A stretch of 64,000 bases of DNA from Verrucomicrobiales bacterium (GTDB lineage Bacteria > Verrucomicrobiota > Verrucomicrobiia > Verrucomicrobiales > DEV007), in assembly GCA_012960505.1 (NCBI GenBank), contig DUBC01000022.1, forward strand, positions 49,193 to 113,192. Direction: 5' to 3'. Positions 16,426 to 25,853 of the stretch are shown here, one piece after another (position 1 is the first letter of the stretch; each line of letters begins with the position of its first letter). Both the position numbers and the translations under genes were made by a program. The notes beneath the pieces were generated by a model that was given only the letters and a program-made list of their open reading frames with translations, was not told the origin of the DNA and searched no databases.

Positions 16426-16827
16426 TTGCAAAAAAAAGAAAATACAGGAACCGAGTCAGTTCGAATCGATCGATGGTTGTGGAGCGTGAGGGTATTTAAG
16501 ACTCGTAGTCTGGCAGCGACAGCTTGTCGTAACAGTCGGGTCAGAATGGCAGGAGTCCCAGTAAAGGCATCCAAACTCTTGCGCGTGGGCGACGAGTTAA
16601 AAGTGAAGAAAGGGAAAGCGCTTATTAGGGTGACCGTGTCAGCTTTGCTTGAAAAACGGATTGGACCCAAGGAAGTTAGTAAATTCAAAGAAGAACATAT
16701 TCTGGAAGCGGAGCCGATAGTGAAGACTGCGGTTGTAAAGTCATCTGGTCAGGGGCGTCCGACAAAGAAGCAACGCAGGGTCATGGAGTCGTTTCTTAAT
16801 GAGGTGGAACGGAATGCTCAGTTATGA
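16426..16827 (+). CDS. hslR: S4 domain RNA-binding protein, Hsp15 type
   Basis: 133 residues with an N-terminal S4 motif ('RIDRWLWSVRVFKTRSLAATAC', then 'VRMAGVPVKASKLLRVGDEL') and a basic C-terminal tail ('GRPTKKQRR'), as in Hsp15. Hsp15 binds stalled 50S subunits carrying nascent peptide and helps recycle them. The TTG at 16426 is taken as start because the S4 domain begins at residue 13 and AAGGAAG lies 7 nt upstream. It follows the AP2-like gene by 4 nt and converges on the sialate esterase gene. Confidence 0.85.
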   Translation: MQKKENTGTESVRIDRWLWSVRVFKTRSLAATACRNSRVRMAGVPVKASKLLRVGDELKVKKGKALIRVTVSALLEKRIGPKEVSKFKEEHILEAEPIVKTAVVKSSGQGRPTKKQRRVMESFLNEVERNAQL

Positions 16828-16853
16828 GGAGCCATGAACGATGAATCTGGAGA

Positions 16854-18602
16854 TTAATTTTCCTCTAGTTTTAGTCGTTTTTTATTATTGTCTCGTGCCA
16901 TGTTCCTCATTTCGTGAATTGCTTGTCGGTGTGCATTTTTACTTTCATTCCCTTCCGCATCAAAGGGAGCTTCTGGCCAGTCCCAATCATCGGTTCTGAA
17001 TGATGGTATCGGAATCGTACGTTCATGATGAGCCGAATTCACAGCATTTCCTAAAGGATTTCTGGCCCAAGCATATCTGACTGCGACTGGATCATCAATT
17101 AGAGGGCTCCAAACCTTTAGTCTTTTTTCATCTCGGATAGGTCTCTTGTTTTTGTCTTTTCCCGTGATGACAAATTCGGCTTTGCTTGGTACGAAATGTT
17201 TGTCTTTTCCTGCTAATGAAAAACCAGAAAAGGGCCTGCCATCATGGACCCTGACGGGCTTGTTAAAGATAAGCTCGAAATGGCCTTCTTGCTTCTTTGC
17301 TTCGATAATTTCTACAGGTTTCCATCCAATATTATTGTGGCCTAGGCAAGTGTTCAGGGCCCATCTTGCGGCGCGTTCTCCGAGTTCGAATTTTTTATGA
17401 GGATGATACCAGGGCACCTGCTGATCATAAGCGGGGAGGAAAGCTGCTCCTTCCAGAGACTTTACCGCAGAGTTTTGGGCCTCCCGAATGAAAGGTCCAG
17501 CATCAATCATACGAAGTTCAAAATTCTCTAGTGTTTGAGGTTCGCCGCCTGGCGTGAGGCCGATGACGCAGAAAGGCATGGATTCGTTCCTGAAGGCTGA
17601 CCGCCACCCCTCGATCATGGCTTTGAAAGTCTTTTGATAAAGCTTAGGGCGTGCATTTCCAAGCGCGTTATTATATCCCTGGTTGAAGATCGCTCCGGTG
17701 ACATTGAGGCCGCTTATTGGGGCTATCATTGCGTTAAAAGAAGCCCCTGGGTTGTTTCTGTCCTTGGCAGGATCCTGTTCAGGTTTTGTTGGTTTTGGAT
17801 TGGGTTTTTCGCCCCGGGTTTTACGATTTCCAGTGTCTTTCTCCCATCTCTTAATTCTTGCTGCAAGGCTGGCCGCAGCATCATACTGATCAATTTTTGA
17901 ATCCCACTCTTCTATGAGAGGCTTAGTGCCATTAATTAAGTTAAGATCTTTACGGGAAGTCCATGCTTCTGCCGTTGTTCCGCCAACGGAGGCATCGATT
18001 AATCCAATAGGTATGCCTGACACCATGTGCAGACGTCTTCCAAAAATATATCCTATGGCTGAAAATCTTGCGACTGACTTTGGAGTGCAAACTTGCCACT
18101 GCCCCTTCATCTCATAACGATTTTCCCATGCGTTAAATTCATTGATTCGTTCAATGTCATCTTGAGGCTCGTTAGTCGCTTTCTGAGGGATTGTCATTAG
18201 CCGTATCGTTGGAAAGTTGGCGGAAAGTACTTCGGTGTCGCCGTGATAAATGCTTTCGAGAACGTCTTCCATATTACTTTGTCCTCCAAGTACCCACACA
18301 TCACCAATTAGTATGTTATCATATCCAATGGTTTCATTCTCTGATTTTACACTCAGTGACTTTGCCTGTGCTGATCCTTGTAATGGATCAAGCTCAAGTG
18401 ACCATTTACCTTGCCCGTTTGCTTTCGTGGTGAGGTCACGATTACCTAGAATGACCCTCACATTTTCCCCCGGAGTGGCACTTCCCCAAACATGAATTGG
18501 TTTGTCCCTTTGAATTACCATATTATCTCCAAAGATCTTCGGTAGATCTAATTTGGCTGAGGCCATGGATGGGATGCAAATTACAAGTAAAAGAAATCTC
18601 AT
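16854..18602 (-). CDS. Sialate O-acetylesterase (SGNH/GDSL-type)
   Basis: The 582-residue product starts with a signal peptide (MRFLLLVICIPSMASA), then the family opening 'LDLPKIFGDNMVIQRDKPI' and a beta domain. The SGNH nucleophile motif is GGQSNME, and further conserved segments are 'GLIDASVGGTTAEAW' and 'VPWYHPHKK', which carries the catalytic histidine region. Such enzymes remove O-acetyl groups from sialic acids or other acylated sugars in the periplasm. The start at 18602 gives the best signal peptide; 18632 is an alternative. It lies downstream of the sugar isomerase gene and fits the glycan-degrading theme of the window, with a sialate lyase-like gene at 33366. Confidence 0.85.
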   Translation of the reverse strand: MRFLLLVICIPSMASAKLDLPKIFGDNMVIQRDKPIHVWGSATPGENVRVILGNRDLTTKANGQGKWSLELDPLQGSAQAKSLSVKSENETIGYDNILIGDVWVLGGQSNMEDVLESIYHGDTEVLSANFPTIRLMTIPQKATNEPQDDIERINEFNAWENRYEMKGQWQVCTPKSVARFSAIGYIFGRRLHMVSGIPIGLIDASVGGTTAEAWTSRKDLNLINGTKPLIEEWDSKIDQYDAAASLAARIKRWEKDTGNRKTRGEKPNPKPTKPEQDPAKDRNNPGASFNAMIAPISGLNVTGAIFNQGYNNALGNARPKLYQKTFKAMIEGWRSAFRNESMPFCVIGLTPGGEPQTLENFELRMIDAGPFIREAQNSAVKSLEGAAFLPAYDQQVPWYHPHKKFELGERAARWALNTCLGHNNIGWKPVEIIEAKKQEGHFELIFNKPVRVHDGRPFSGFSLAGKDKHFVPSKAEFVITGKDKNKRPIRDEKRLKVWSPLIDDPVAVRYAWARNPLGNAVNSAHHERTIPIPSFRTDDWDWPEAPFDAEGNESKNAHRQAIHEMRNMARDNNKKRLKLEEN

Positions 18603-18633
18603 TGTCATTAGTTTTGTGTATAACAAACTCATG

Positions 18634-18646
18634 CCCGTATAACGGG
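18634..18646 (-). terminator. Short hairpin between sugar isomerase and esterase genes
   Basis: CCCGT and ACGGG flank a 3-nt loop, 47 nt after the stop of the isomerase gene and 32 nt before the esterase start. There is no run of U after it, so termination is doubtful; it may be a processing or translational signal. Confidence 0.25.
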
Positions 18647-18692
18647 GCAGGCTATTTATTTTGGTTGATGAGATGGAATATAGGGTTGGACC

Positions 18693-19697
18693 TTAATCCT
18701 CCGAATTTTCAGCAAATTGTGCATCAAAGACGATGTCGCTCGGTGGGAAATCGATGTCCTTCACATATCGGCAGCTTTCGGTTGCTCCGAATTCTCTGTC
18801 CATGGCGCCGTCTTCCCACTCAACGCTGAGGGGTCCCATGTACTTAATGTCATTTAACGCTCTGATAATTTTTTCGAAGTCGATGTTGCCTCGGCCGACA
18901 GACTTGAAATCCCAGAATCTTGAAGGATTGTGGAAGTCCACGTGTCCGCCGAAAACTCCGGCGTCTTTTGGAGTGCTGGACCAACTAACGTCTTTCATGT
19001 GAACGTGATTGATACGGTCAGAAAATCGGTAGATAAATTCAACATAATCGACGCCTTGATATCCAAAGTGTGAAGGATCGTAGTTGAATCCAAATGCGGG
19101 ATGCCCGTCCAGCGCATCAATTGCGCGTTGTGCTGAGGCTATATCAAAAGCGATCTCAGTAGGATGAACTTCCAGTCCAAACTTAACATCGCACTTAACG
19201 AATTCATCCAATATAGGCTTCCACCTCTTAGCAAAATCTTCATATCCGGCATCGATTTGTCCGGGAAGTATAGGAGGGAATGAATATACTAGGTGCCATA
19301 TTGAAGAACCAGTGAACCCATTAATGACCTTTACTCCGAACTCCTTAGCCGCGTGAGCTGTTTTGATCAGCTCTTCAGCAGCACGTTGACGAACTCCTTC
19401 AGGCTCACCGTCACCATAAATATAGTCTGGTAAAATTTGCTGATGTCGTTCGTCAATGTTGTCGCACACAGCTTGTCCAACGAGGTGAGTTGAAATTGAA
19501 TAACATGCTAATCCATGACTGGCTAGAGTTTCACGCTTGGCTTTGCAGTAGTCTGCGTCTGCTTTGTCGACTTCAAAGTGATCTCCCCAGCAGCCGAGTT
19601 CGACTCCGTCATAACCGAAGGACTTGGCTTTGCTGCAGATTGTATCGGTGTCTAGATCGGCCCACTGGCCGGTGAATAGTGTAACTGGGCGTGCCAT
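18693..19697 (-). CDS. Sugar phosphate isomerase/epimerase (xylose isomerase-like TIM barrel)
   Basis: 334 residues with the AP-endonuclease-2-like TIM barrel pattern: '[18 protein letters not shown]', '[12 protein letters not shown]', '[12 protein letters not shown]', '[10 protein letters not shown]' and a closing '[15 protein letters not shown]'. The Glu, Asp, His and Glu residues in these segments are the expected divalent-metal ligands. The ATG at 19697 is chosen because the family's first strand starts there. Substrate cannot be read from sequence; its position divergent from a sugar-acid dehydratase suggests carbohydrate catabolism. There is no signal peptide, so it is cytosolic. Confidence 0.85.
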   Translation of the reverse strand: MARPVTLFTGQWADLDTDTICSKAKSFGYDGVELGCWGDHFEVDKADADYCKAKRETLASHGLACYSISTHLVGQAVCDNIDERHQQILPDYIYGDGEPEGVRQRAAEELIKTAHAAKEFGVKVINGFTGSSIWHLVYSFPPILPGQIDAGYEDFAKRWKPILDEFVKCDVKFGLEVHPTEIAFDIASAQRAIDALDGHPAFGFNYDPSHFGYQGVDYVEFIYRFSDRINHVHMKDVSWSSTPKDAGVFGGHVDFHNPSRFWDFKSVGRGNIDFEKIIRALNDIKYMGPLSVEWEDGAMDREFGATESCRYVKDIDFPPSDIVFDAQFAENSED

Positions 19698-19818
19698 TTT
19701 TTTATTGGTGTGAAGAGTTATTGTTAATATATTTGGGGAAGCTAGATTGCTGGAAAGGAGCCAACCTTTCAAGGTTTTTTGGCTGAATTTCGAAGCTTTT
19801 GAATGAAAGAACTTAAGA

Positions 19819-21780
19819 GTGGCTAATTATCTAGATAACTTTTTCGATTTAAGCGATGAGGCATATAAGGTCAGGACGAAAGTTCCTGCTCGTGAAGGGG
19901 CATTGCCATTCACCGAGGAAATGCTGAAGAATCTGCCGAGTGGGGATCTTTTTGGGTGGTCCCACAATGTAGGTATGGGATGGCGCTCTGACCTGATAAC
20001 CTCCGATCAAGTTCTTATTTTAACAACGGCCGGAGGCATTCGTGCAGAGGATGGTCAGCCCATTGCGCTGGGATACCATACGGGTCATTGGGAAGTGAGT
20101 CTTATTGCTAGAGAAGCTGCTGAAGAATTTAAGAGTAATGGTTGGGTGCCCTTTGCGGGGCATTGTTCAGATCCTTGTGATGGAAGGACACAAGGAACAA
20201 AAGGAATGATGGATAGTCTAGCTTATAGGAACAGTGCGGCTGAAGTCTTAGGTCGGTTAACTAGATCGTTACCGACTGCTAAGGGGGTAATGGGCATTGC
20301 TACTTGTGACAAGGGTTTGCCGGCAATGATGATGGCTCTATCGGAGTCAAAGAAGATTCCTGGAATATTGGTTCCTGGAGGAGTAACATTACCGCCTGAC
20401 CGGGGAGAGGACACGGGAACTGTGCAGTCGATAGGTTCTCGATTCTCTCACGGTGAGATTTCACTGAAGGAGGCGGCCGAGGCTGGTTGTGCTGCGTGCG
20501 CTAGTGCGGGGGGAGGCTGTCAATTTTTTGGAACTGCGGCAACTTCTCAGGCCGTTGCGGAAGGTCTGGGGATTGCTCTACCTCATTCTGCATTGGCTCC
20601 TTCGGGTGAAAAGGTGTGGCTTGAGATAGGAAGAGCGTCATCCCAAGCCCTTATGAAAATGATTAAGGAGAATGTTGCGTTGGATCAGATAATAACTGAT
20701 GGAGCAGTTCGCAATGCGATGGCAGTTCATGCTGCTATGGGAGGGTCCACGAATCTTCTTATTCATCTGCCCGCGATTGCGTATGCAGCAGGACTCAAGA
20801 TCCCAGAGGTTGATGATTGGGCACAAATGAATCGTTCTGTTCCGCGGATCGTTGATGTTCTTCCGAACGGGCCCAATAATTACATGACAGTTCAGGTGTT
20901 TCTTGCTGGTGGAGTGACAGAGGTCATGTTGCATCTTCGTGAACTGGAGCTAATTGATCTGAATTGCCTGACAGTTTCTGGTAATTCAGTAGGAAAGAAT
21001 CTTGAGATTTGGGAAGGCTCAGAACGACGGAACAGGTTCCGCGATATTTTATATCAAAAGGATGGAGTCGATCCTGATGACGTTATCATGTCACCGGAAA
21101 GAGCATCGGAGAAAGGGTTGGCTCGAACTCTGGCTTTTTTGACAGGGAACCTAGCTCCGGATGGTGCGGTAGTTAAGAGCACTTCAATTTCACCTGATCT
21201 ATTTTCAGATAATGGCATTTATTTTCATGAGGGGAAAGCGCGGGTCTTTGTGGATGAGGGGTCTGCGATTGCTGCAGTTAAGTCCATTGGAAATGACAGG
21301 GTGCTTCCGGGTGAGGTCATTGCGCTGCTTGGTCGCGGACCGATCGGTGCAGGCATGCCGGAGACCACTCAAATTACTAGCGCTTTGAAATACACTTCCG
21401 CGCTCAGCCGTAATGTTTTAATCACAGATGGGAGATTTTCGGGATTCTCTTCAGGTCCATGCATTGGGCATGTTGGGCCGGAAGCTTTGGCAGGAGGCCC
21501 ATTGGCAAAGCTGCGTGATGGTGACTCTGTGAGAATTGAGATACACAAAGACAAATGCAAAGGAACCGTTGATTATGTGGGGCCTGAGGATGATTTCCAT
21601 ACTCGCCCAATTCATCCTGACCTCAGAGAAGATCCTGACATGCCAGCTTCTGTGAAGTTATGGGCAGCATTGCAGAACACTGGAGGCGGAATATGGGGAG
21701 GCTGTGTTCCGGACACTGAGGAAGTGATCAATCGACTCGCTCCCCAGATTCTACAGAAGGGCTCGTCCACCGATGAATGA
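19819..21780 (+). CDS. Xylonate-type dehydratase (IlvD/Edd family, YjhG/YagF subgroup)
   Basis: At 653 residues it has the length of YjhG/YagF (655) rather than IlvD (about 560-615). Iron-sulfur ligand cysteines are seen in '[13 protein letters not shown]', '[16 protein letters not shown]' and '[23 protein letters not shown]'; '[18 protein letters not shown]' and '[20 protein letters not shown]' complete the family pattern. These enzymes dehydrate D-xylonate or similar aldonates to 2-keto-3-deoxy acids. The start is GTG at 19819. It is divergent from the sugar isomerase gene. Substrate specificity within the subgroup is inferred only. Confidence 0.87.
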   Translation: MANYLDNFFDLSDEAYKVRTKVPAREGALPFTEEMLKNLPSGDLFGWSHNVGMGWRSDLITSDQVLILTTAGGIRAEDGQPIALGYHTGHWEVSLIAREAAEEFKSNGWVPFAGHCSDPCDGRTQGTKGMMDSLAYRNSAAEVLGRLTRSLPTAKGVMGIATCDKGLPAMMMALSESKKIPGILVPGGVTLPPDRGEDTGTVQSIGSRFSHGEISLKEAAEAGCAACASAGGGCQFFGTAATSQAVAEGLGIALPHSALAPSGEKVWLEIGRASSQALMKMIKENVALDQIITDGAVRNAMAVHAAMGGSTNLLIHLPAIAYAAGLKIPEVDDWAQMNRSVPRIVDVLPNGPNNYMTVQVFLAGGVTEVMLHLRELELIDLNCLTVSGNSVGKNLEIWEGSERRNRFRDILYQKDGVDPDDVIMSPERASEKGLARTLAFLTGNLAPDGAVVKSTSISPDLFSDNGIYFHEGKARVFVDEGSAIAAVKSIGNDRVLPGEVIALLGRGPIGAGMPETTQITSALKYTSALSRNVLITDGRFSGFSSGPCIGHVGPEALAGGPLAKLRDGDSVRIEIHKDKCKGTVDYVGPEDDFHTRPIHPDLREDPDMPASVKLWAALQNTGGGIWGGCVPDTEEVINRLAPQILQKGSSTDE

Positions 21781-21799
21781 TGTTCCCAAAGTAAATGGA

Positions 21800-22306
21800 T
21801 CAGATGCCTTCTGATTCTCTTTTTTGGGTTTCTACAAATTGTGCGACGACGAGGCTAAGTAGCACGGATACGCCGAAAGCATAGAAGCCTGATTCTAGTG
21901 TGATACGACTGCCGCCGGGCATTTGTTTTAAAAGTAAAACTGTCATGGCGACGAGGAAAACTTCGAGCATCGCATATTTGGAGATCGCTCGCAGGAAGCT
22001 CATCCATTTTTTTGAAAGGGTTCCTGAAAACAACGCCTCAGCCCAAAGGACAGACAGCTTAATCACAGGTAGGAGTAATGAGAATAAGCCGATGATGAAC
22101 GCCAGTATCTTTTCATTTTCTTGCCAGAGTAATCTGACCCCTTCTAGAAGGCTAAAGGATTTGGGTTGCATTTCTGCAGGCGAAAGTATTTCTGCCAATG
22201 CGGTCCACTCTCCGACTGCCGGTTCGATCGAGAAAATAGGAAGTATAGAGGCACTTCCAAAAAGAAAGCACGAAATTATTATAAGGAATAAAATTATGCG
22301 GCGCAT
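21800..22306 (-). CDS. PqiA-like (paraquat-inducible protein A) membrane protein
   Basis: 168 residues with an N-terminal membrane helix, a periplasmic loop and about three more helices. The 'RAISKYAMLEVFLVAMTVLL' stretch matches the conserved PqiA segment (normally 'W.MLDVF.VA'). PqiA proteins sit in the inner membrane and work with MCE-domain PqiB in lipid transport, but no MCE protein is here. The ORF starts with a 1-nt overlap (TAATG) on the gene upstream, so the two are translationally coupled. Confidence 0.7.
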   Translation of the reverse strand: MRRIILFLIIISCFLFGSASILPIFSIEPAVGEWTALAEILSPAEMQPKSFSLLEGVRLLWQENEKILAFIIGLFSLLLPVIKLSVLWAEALFSGTLSKKWMSFLRAISKYAMLEVFLVAMTVLLLKQMPGGSRITLESGFYAFGVSVLLSLVVAQFVETQKRESEGI

Positions 22307-23124
22307 TACTTATTGCGTAAAGCATCCAGCATTTCTCTTATTTTATCTTCTGTCTTCTTGCTTGTTTCCTTTATTGCTTCCTCTAATCGACTCCTTTGTT
22401 GTTCCACTTGTTCTCCAATTCTTTCGATTTTTTCCCCCACGTTATTTCCAAGTTCTTTCACGCTTTCCTTAGCTTCTTTTGCCCAGCGTTTGACTGTTTT
22501 AAGCATGATGTCGTTCGGTTCTTCAAGGTAAGTGGCGCCCTTGATCTTAAATTCTCTATCAGGCACTGTAAGATTGTCATCTTGAGTAACCGAGATGATT
22601 AATCTGTTAAGGGTTCCTTTTGAAGTCAGTTCACAAGTCCCCGTACGCAGTTCGCCAGTATCGATTTCCCATCCTCCCACATAGTCGCGGCTCACAATGT
22701 CTTCATCAAATAGGCCGATACTAAATTTCTCACCTTTTATTGAGCGGATTCTAGCAATTCTTTTTACTGTTGATGTGCTAACCTCTCCCTGAAAAACATC
22801 TCCTACGGAAATCGCAATAGGGTCCCAGCGGGCGATGAGTGAGTCGTTACTTGTTACTGTATTGAGTATTATTTGATCTTTCCACACCACCATAGCACTT
22901 AGATCTGGCGCGGTTCCATCAACGTCCCATTGGCTCTGGTCTTTTTTGGTTGGGGCTACTTCTGCTTCAGTTAACCAAATACTGTAGATTGAGCTTGCCC
23001 CCTTTCGAGATTTACCATGGCTCTGTCCTGGATCTTTACTGAAGAGGTATCCCAAAAAAATAATAGCAATTGGGATGAGGACCATTAATAAGACCCCGTA
23101 TTTCTTATCTTCTTTATTTGTCAT
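22306..23124 (-). CDS. Membrane-anchored protein with C-terminal coiled coil, unknown
   Basis: Not recognised. The 272 residues comprise a short basic cytoplasmic start, one membrane helix (about residues 11-28), a beta-rich middle ('GDVFQGEVSTSTVKRIARI', 'GGWEIDTGELRTGTCEL') and a long charged helix at the end (about residues 208-270, 'GNNVGEKIERIGEQVEQQRS'), likely a coiled coil. It is coupled to the PqiA-like gene by a 1-nt overlap, so the two probably act together in the envelope. Confidence 0.65.
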   Translation of the reverse strand: MTNKEDKKYGVLLMVLIPIAIIFLGYLFSKDPGQSHGKSRKGASSIYSIWLTEAEVAPTKKDQSQWDVDGTAPDLSAMVVWKDQIILNTVTSNDSLIARWDPIAISVGDVFQGEVSTSTVKRIARIRSIKGEKFSIGLFDEDIVSRDYVGGWEIDTGELRTGTCELTSKGTLNRLIISVTQDDNLTVPDREFKIKGATYLEEPNDIMLKTVKRWAKEAKESVKELGNNVGEKIERIGEQVEQQRSRLEEAIKETSKKTEDKIREMLDALRNK

Positions 23125-23185
23125 TCTTTTGTGCTGTTTGAGTTGATGTTTCTGGTGACTAATGCGGGATTAGACATGAGGCCCG

Positions 23186-23317
23186 TTATCTTACGTTGGG
23201 TAAGTGAAAGAAAGGACCTCTCAATTTTGGAGGTTCTTTTTTGCTGTCAAAGAGAACGCAAGAATTTAGAATCATTGCTGCTGCCAAACAAATGAGAGCC
23301 AGAATGATTTTTTTCAT
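23186..23317 (-). CDS. Small lipoprotein (43 residues)
   Basis: An ATG at 23317 opens 43 codons with a textbook lipoprotein signal: MKKI, a hydrophobic stretch of about 14 residues and the lipobox LNSC with the lipidated cysteine at residue 20. The mature peptide is 24 residues (VLFDSKKEPPKLRGPFFHL and a short basic end). It lies alone between the 272-residue membrane protein gene and the CotH gene, all on the minus strand. It is below the size limit of most gene callers. Function is unknown. Confidence 0.6.
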   Translation of the reverse strand: MKKIILALICLAAAMILNSCVLFDSKKEPPKLRGPFFHLPNVR

Positions 23318-23393
23318 AACCCTACATTACACCAAAGAGACGGAATATCCATAGAGCTCTTTGCCTGTGCACTTATCTATTTATTGCAAATTT

Positions 23394-25706
23394 TTAAGGC
23401 CCGTTAGGCTGGCCCGGGGAAGGTACCATTTTTTCGAAGTTGGATTCGATCGACGATGTTCTACCGAATGAAATGTCCTGCTCTTGTGGTCCGAACTGGA
23501 TATAATCCATGATGTAGTTGTCGTCTTGATCTGAAGAGGTCAAATACAGTGATTCGCCATCTGATGATAATTTAAAGCTGGCGTGAATTCCTTCCGGAGC
23601 TCCGCCGTCCTCATCGGCCCATACAATCATATATCCATTCGCTGGTATTGATGACCCTTCCGGGAACTCCCATTTCCTTGGATTGTTAGGATTATCACTC
23701 AGGTACCAACCGGATAAATCGAAGTTCTGCTCAGTGATGTTATGTAATTCAATCCAGTCATCAAATTCTTGTTGAGGATCCTGTAGAGTCGTTTCATTTA
23801 GCGTCATGATTTCATTAATAATGACGGGAGATTCTTCTTCAGAATTAAGTGATTGGACCCGATAGGATAATGGTTCGACTTCGGTCATTGCTGGGTAGAA
23901 AGTGGCTGTATTGGAAGAGTTTCCTGATCTAGCCTCTATGTAATACCATACCTTTTCTCCTGAGGAGAAACCCGGTACTGAGGCCCCGTAAATTCCATCA
24001 TTGGGTTCAAGATCATTGTGGTTCCCATCATCAAACATTTCCGCGGATGCGTAAGGGTCAATATGGCCTTTTGGAGTATAATAAATAAAAACCGAATCAA
24101 CCCCATCGGTCTTGGATTGGGTGACTTTTGTCGTGATCGTTATGGGCTGGTTTGCTGTTGCATTAGTTGGTCTGGAGACTGAACTGATGGATGGAGGAGC
24201 CTTTGATATCTCTGGATGAGTGCTGAGATATTGGTGTCTAGTATTTATTAGATCTTTCAGTTGAGAAATGCTGGATCTGAAGGAGGTCATGCTGAAATCC
24301 TTCTTTGGATCATTCTCGATAAACGATTCGATTGTCTTAACGTAACGATCAATGGTTGAGGTTAAATTTTCCGGATTGAAATCATTTTCTAGTACGGTTC
24401 TCATATGAGCGATGTATCGCTGACGGAATTCAGGGACAGATAACAGTTTGTTTATCACGGGTCGATTCACGTTGGTTTCCTGCTCGAAAGGGTTCAACCG
24501 CACGTCTCTGGATGTGAATGCTTCGTTCCCGTCATGTTCGATCGGAAAAATACGGCCCGATTCAGGCTCGTAATAAATCATGTAATCGCAACCCTTGTGC
24601 CAGTAGCTGTCATCGTCAGTGAAGACATTTTCAAGGACCAGAAACCATAGCCAGCTGTCAACGGCCAGGACTTCTCCGACCTTGTCCTTGAACTCTCCTG
24701 CCGGTGTGTTGTTGAGAACATCAGTGGCATGGATCAGGTTTGACCAAGGATCATCTGTGTTCTGTTTTTTTAACTCGTATAAGTTCTCGTAAGTTGATGG
24801 ATTGTCTCCGAGATAAAGCAGTGCCTTGTCTCCACTTGACCATCCACCACCACCTCCGGGAGGTCTTCCGCCGCCTGGTCCTCCACCTCCAGGAGGTCTT
24901 CCACCACCAGGTCTTCCGCCGCCTGGTCCTCCACCAGCGCCAGCACCGCTACCGCTACCGCTTGGTGCCTTCCAACGATCTCCATTATTGTTGCCAAAAT
25001 ATTGACGAATGAGGGGACCGTCTTGTTGTTGAGCGTTAGAATAGACGCCCCAGTTTTCCCCGTTGATATTCAACTGAACAAGTCCAGCTCCGGGGCAGGC
25101 TGCATATTTCTTCATTGCGTTGAAATAAAGAGCCTCCTTTAATAGGGTTTGATCCCCGGCAGCGTTGTTAAGGTTGAGTGTATCATAACCCTCTAGATCA
25201 GCATCTTCGAGAGTCGCGTCGATACTTATATTGATTGATTTTTTTTCTCCGGTCACTCTCTGATAGGAGGTATTGCCTTTGTATCGGACTCCTACTCCTT
25301 CAACGGTTTCTTCTCTAAATTTCAGGGTTCCTTGGATTTCCTCACCGGTCGAATAGTTCGAAACAAGTTGGCTTAGCCAGTTTGTATTTTTAAAGGTGAG
25401 GTTAATTGTTCGAACACACATGGGATCGTAGAACCCCTCAGTCTGAATGGCACGAACAAAGCCGAACGATTCTTGATTTGATAAATTTAAGTTCGCTGAG
25501 GAATTTCCGTCAGAGAATATTGGAGGAACATTATAAAGAGGCTCCCAAGTCTTAAGATCTTCGGAAAATTGGAATAGCCATTCCTGTTTTTTCTTGCCGG
25601 TTGGGCTCAGGGAGATTAGACCATCATCGAAAGTGAATTGAATCTGATTTTCATCGGCGAGACTGATTAGAGGAAATGATAAAAGGCACAGGATTATGTA
25701 TTTCAC
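23394..25706 (-). CDS. CotH-family protein with C-terminal lamin-tail domain
   Basis: 770 residues: a signal peptide (MKYIILCLLSFPLISLA), an N-terminal beta domain, then a CotH-like kinase domain ('GVRYKGNTSYQ', 'LNLNNAAGDQTLLKEALYF', 'NWGVYSNAQQQDG', 'WLWFLVLENVFTDDDSYWHKG', 'YYEPESGRIFPIEHDGNEAF'). A Gly/Pro/Arg-rich insertion is coded at about 24837-24960. A middle region reads 'VSRPTNATANQPITITTKV' and the C-terminus is a lamin-tail domain ('PVIINEIMTLNE', 'DDWIELHNITEQNFDLSGWY'). CotH proteins resemble atypical kinases that phosphorylate surface proteins. The protein is likely secreted; its target is unknown. Confidence 0.87.
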   Translation of the reverse strand: MKYIILCLLSFPLISLADENQIQFTFDDGLISLSPTGKKKQEWLFQFSEDLKTWEPLYNVPPIFSDGNSSANLNLSNQESFGFVRAIQTEGFYDPMCVRTINLTFKNTNWLSQLVSNYSTGEEIQGTLKFREETVEGVGVRYKGNTSYQRVTGEKKSINISIDATLEDADLEGYDTLNLNNAAGDQTLLKEALYFNAMKKYAACPGAGLVQLNINGENWGVYSNAQQQDGPLIRQYFGNNNGDRWKAPSGSGSGAGAGGGPGGGRPGGGRPPGGGGPGGGRPPGGGGGWSSGDKALLYLGDNPSTYENLYELKKQNTDDPWSNLIHATDVLNNTPAGEFKDKVGEVLAVDSWLWFLVLENVFTDDDSYWHKGCDYMIYYEPESGRIFPIEHDGNEAFTSRDVRLNPFEQETNVNRPVINKLLSVPEFRQRYIAHMRTVLENDFNPENLTSTIDRYVKTIESFIENDPKKDFSMTSFRSSISQLKDLINTRHQYLSTHPEISKAPPSISSVSRPTNATANQPITITTKVTQSKTDGVDSVFIYYTPKGHIDPYASAEMFDDGNHNDLEPNDGIYGASVPGFSSGEKVWYYIEARSGNSSNTATFYPAMTEVEPLSYRVQSLNSEEESPVIINEIMTLNETTLQDPQQEFDDWIELHNITEQNFDLSGWYLSDNPNNPRKWEFPEGSSIPANGYMIVWADEDGGAPEGIHASFKLSSDGESLYLTSSDQDDNYIMDYIQFGPQEQDISFGRTSSIESNFEKMVPSPGQPNGP

Positions 25707-25759
25707 TACTATATAATATACTTTCTACATGAATATAACATGAGCTTAACATTGATAAT

Positions 25760-25775
25760 TTATTACGCGTAATAA
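25760..25775. promoter_or_regulatory. 16-bp perfect palindrome upstream of the CotH gene
   Basis: TTATTACGCGTAATAA is a perfect inverted repeat centred 62 nt before the CotH start codon, in the 147-nt gap after the Gfo/Idh gene. Length and AT-rich arms fit an operator for a dimeric regulator. A related core (ATTACGCGTTAAT) occurs at about 41834-41846, just upstream of another minus-strand gene. Confidence 0.35.
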
Positions 25776-25853
25776 TAACCATGCAGAACCCGATTCCCTT
25801 AACCTGTCTTAGATTATTGTTTTTTGCTCTTGGTAACATTACAAGATCTGAAA

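Noticed and set aside
21900..22602. Plus-strand hydrophobic ORFs
   Set aside because: They are shadows of the PqiA-like and coiled-coil minus-strand genes, with no family match.
23213..23242. Plus-strand hairpin with T run, like a rho-independent terminator
   Set aside because: No plus-strand gene runs into it; it lies inside the coding sequence of the small minus-strand lipoprotein (Lys-Lys codons give the T run).
24740..25012. Plus-strand and alternative minus-strand ORFs over the CotH gene
   Set aside because: These are out-of-frame readings of the Gly/Pro/Arg-rich insertion.
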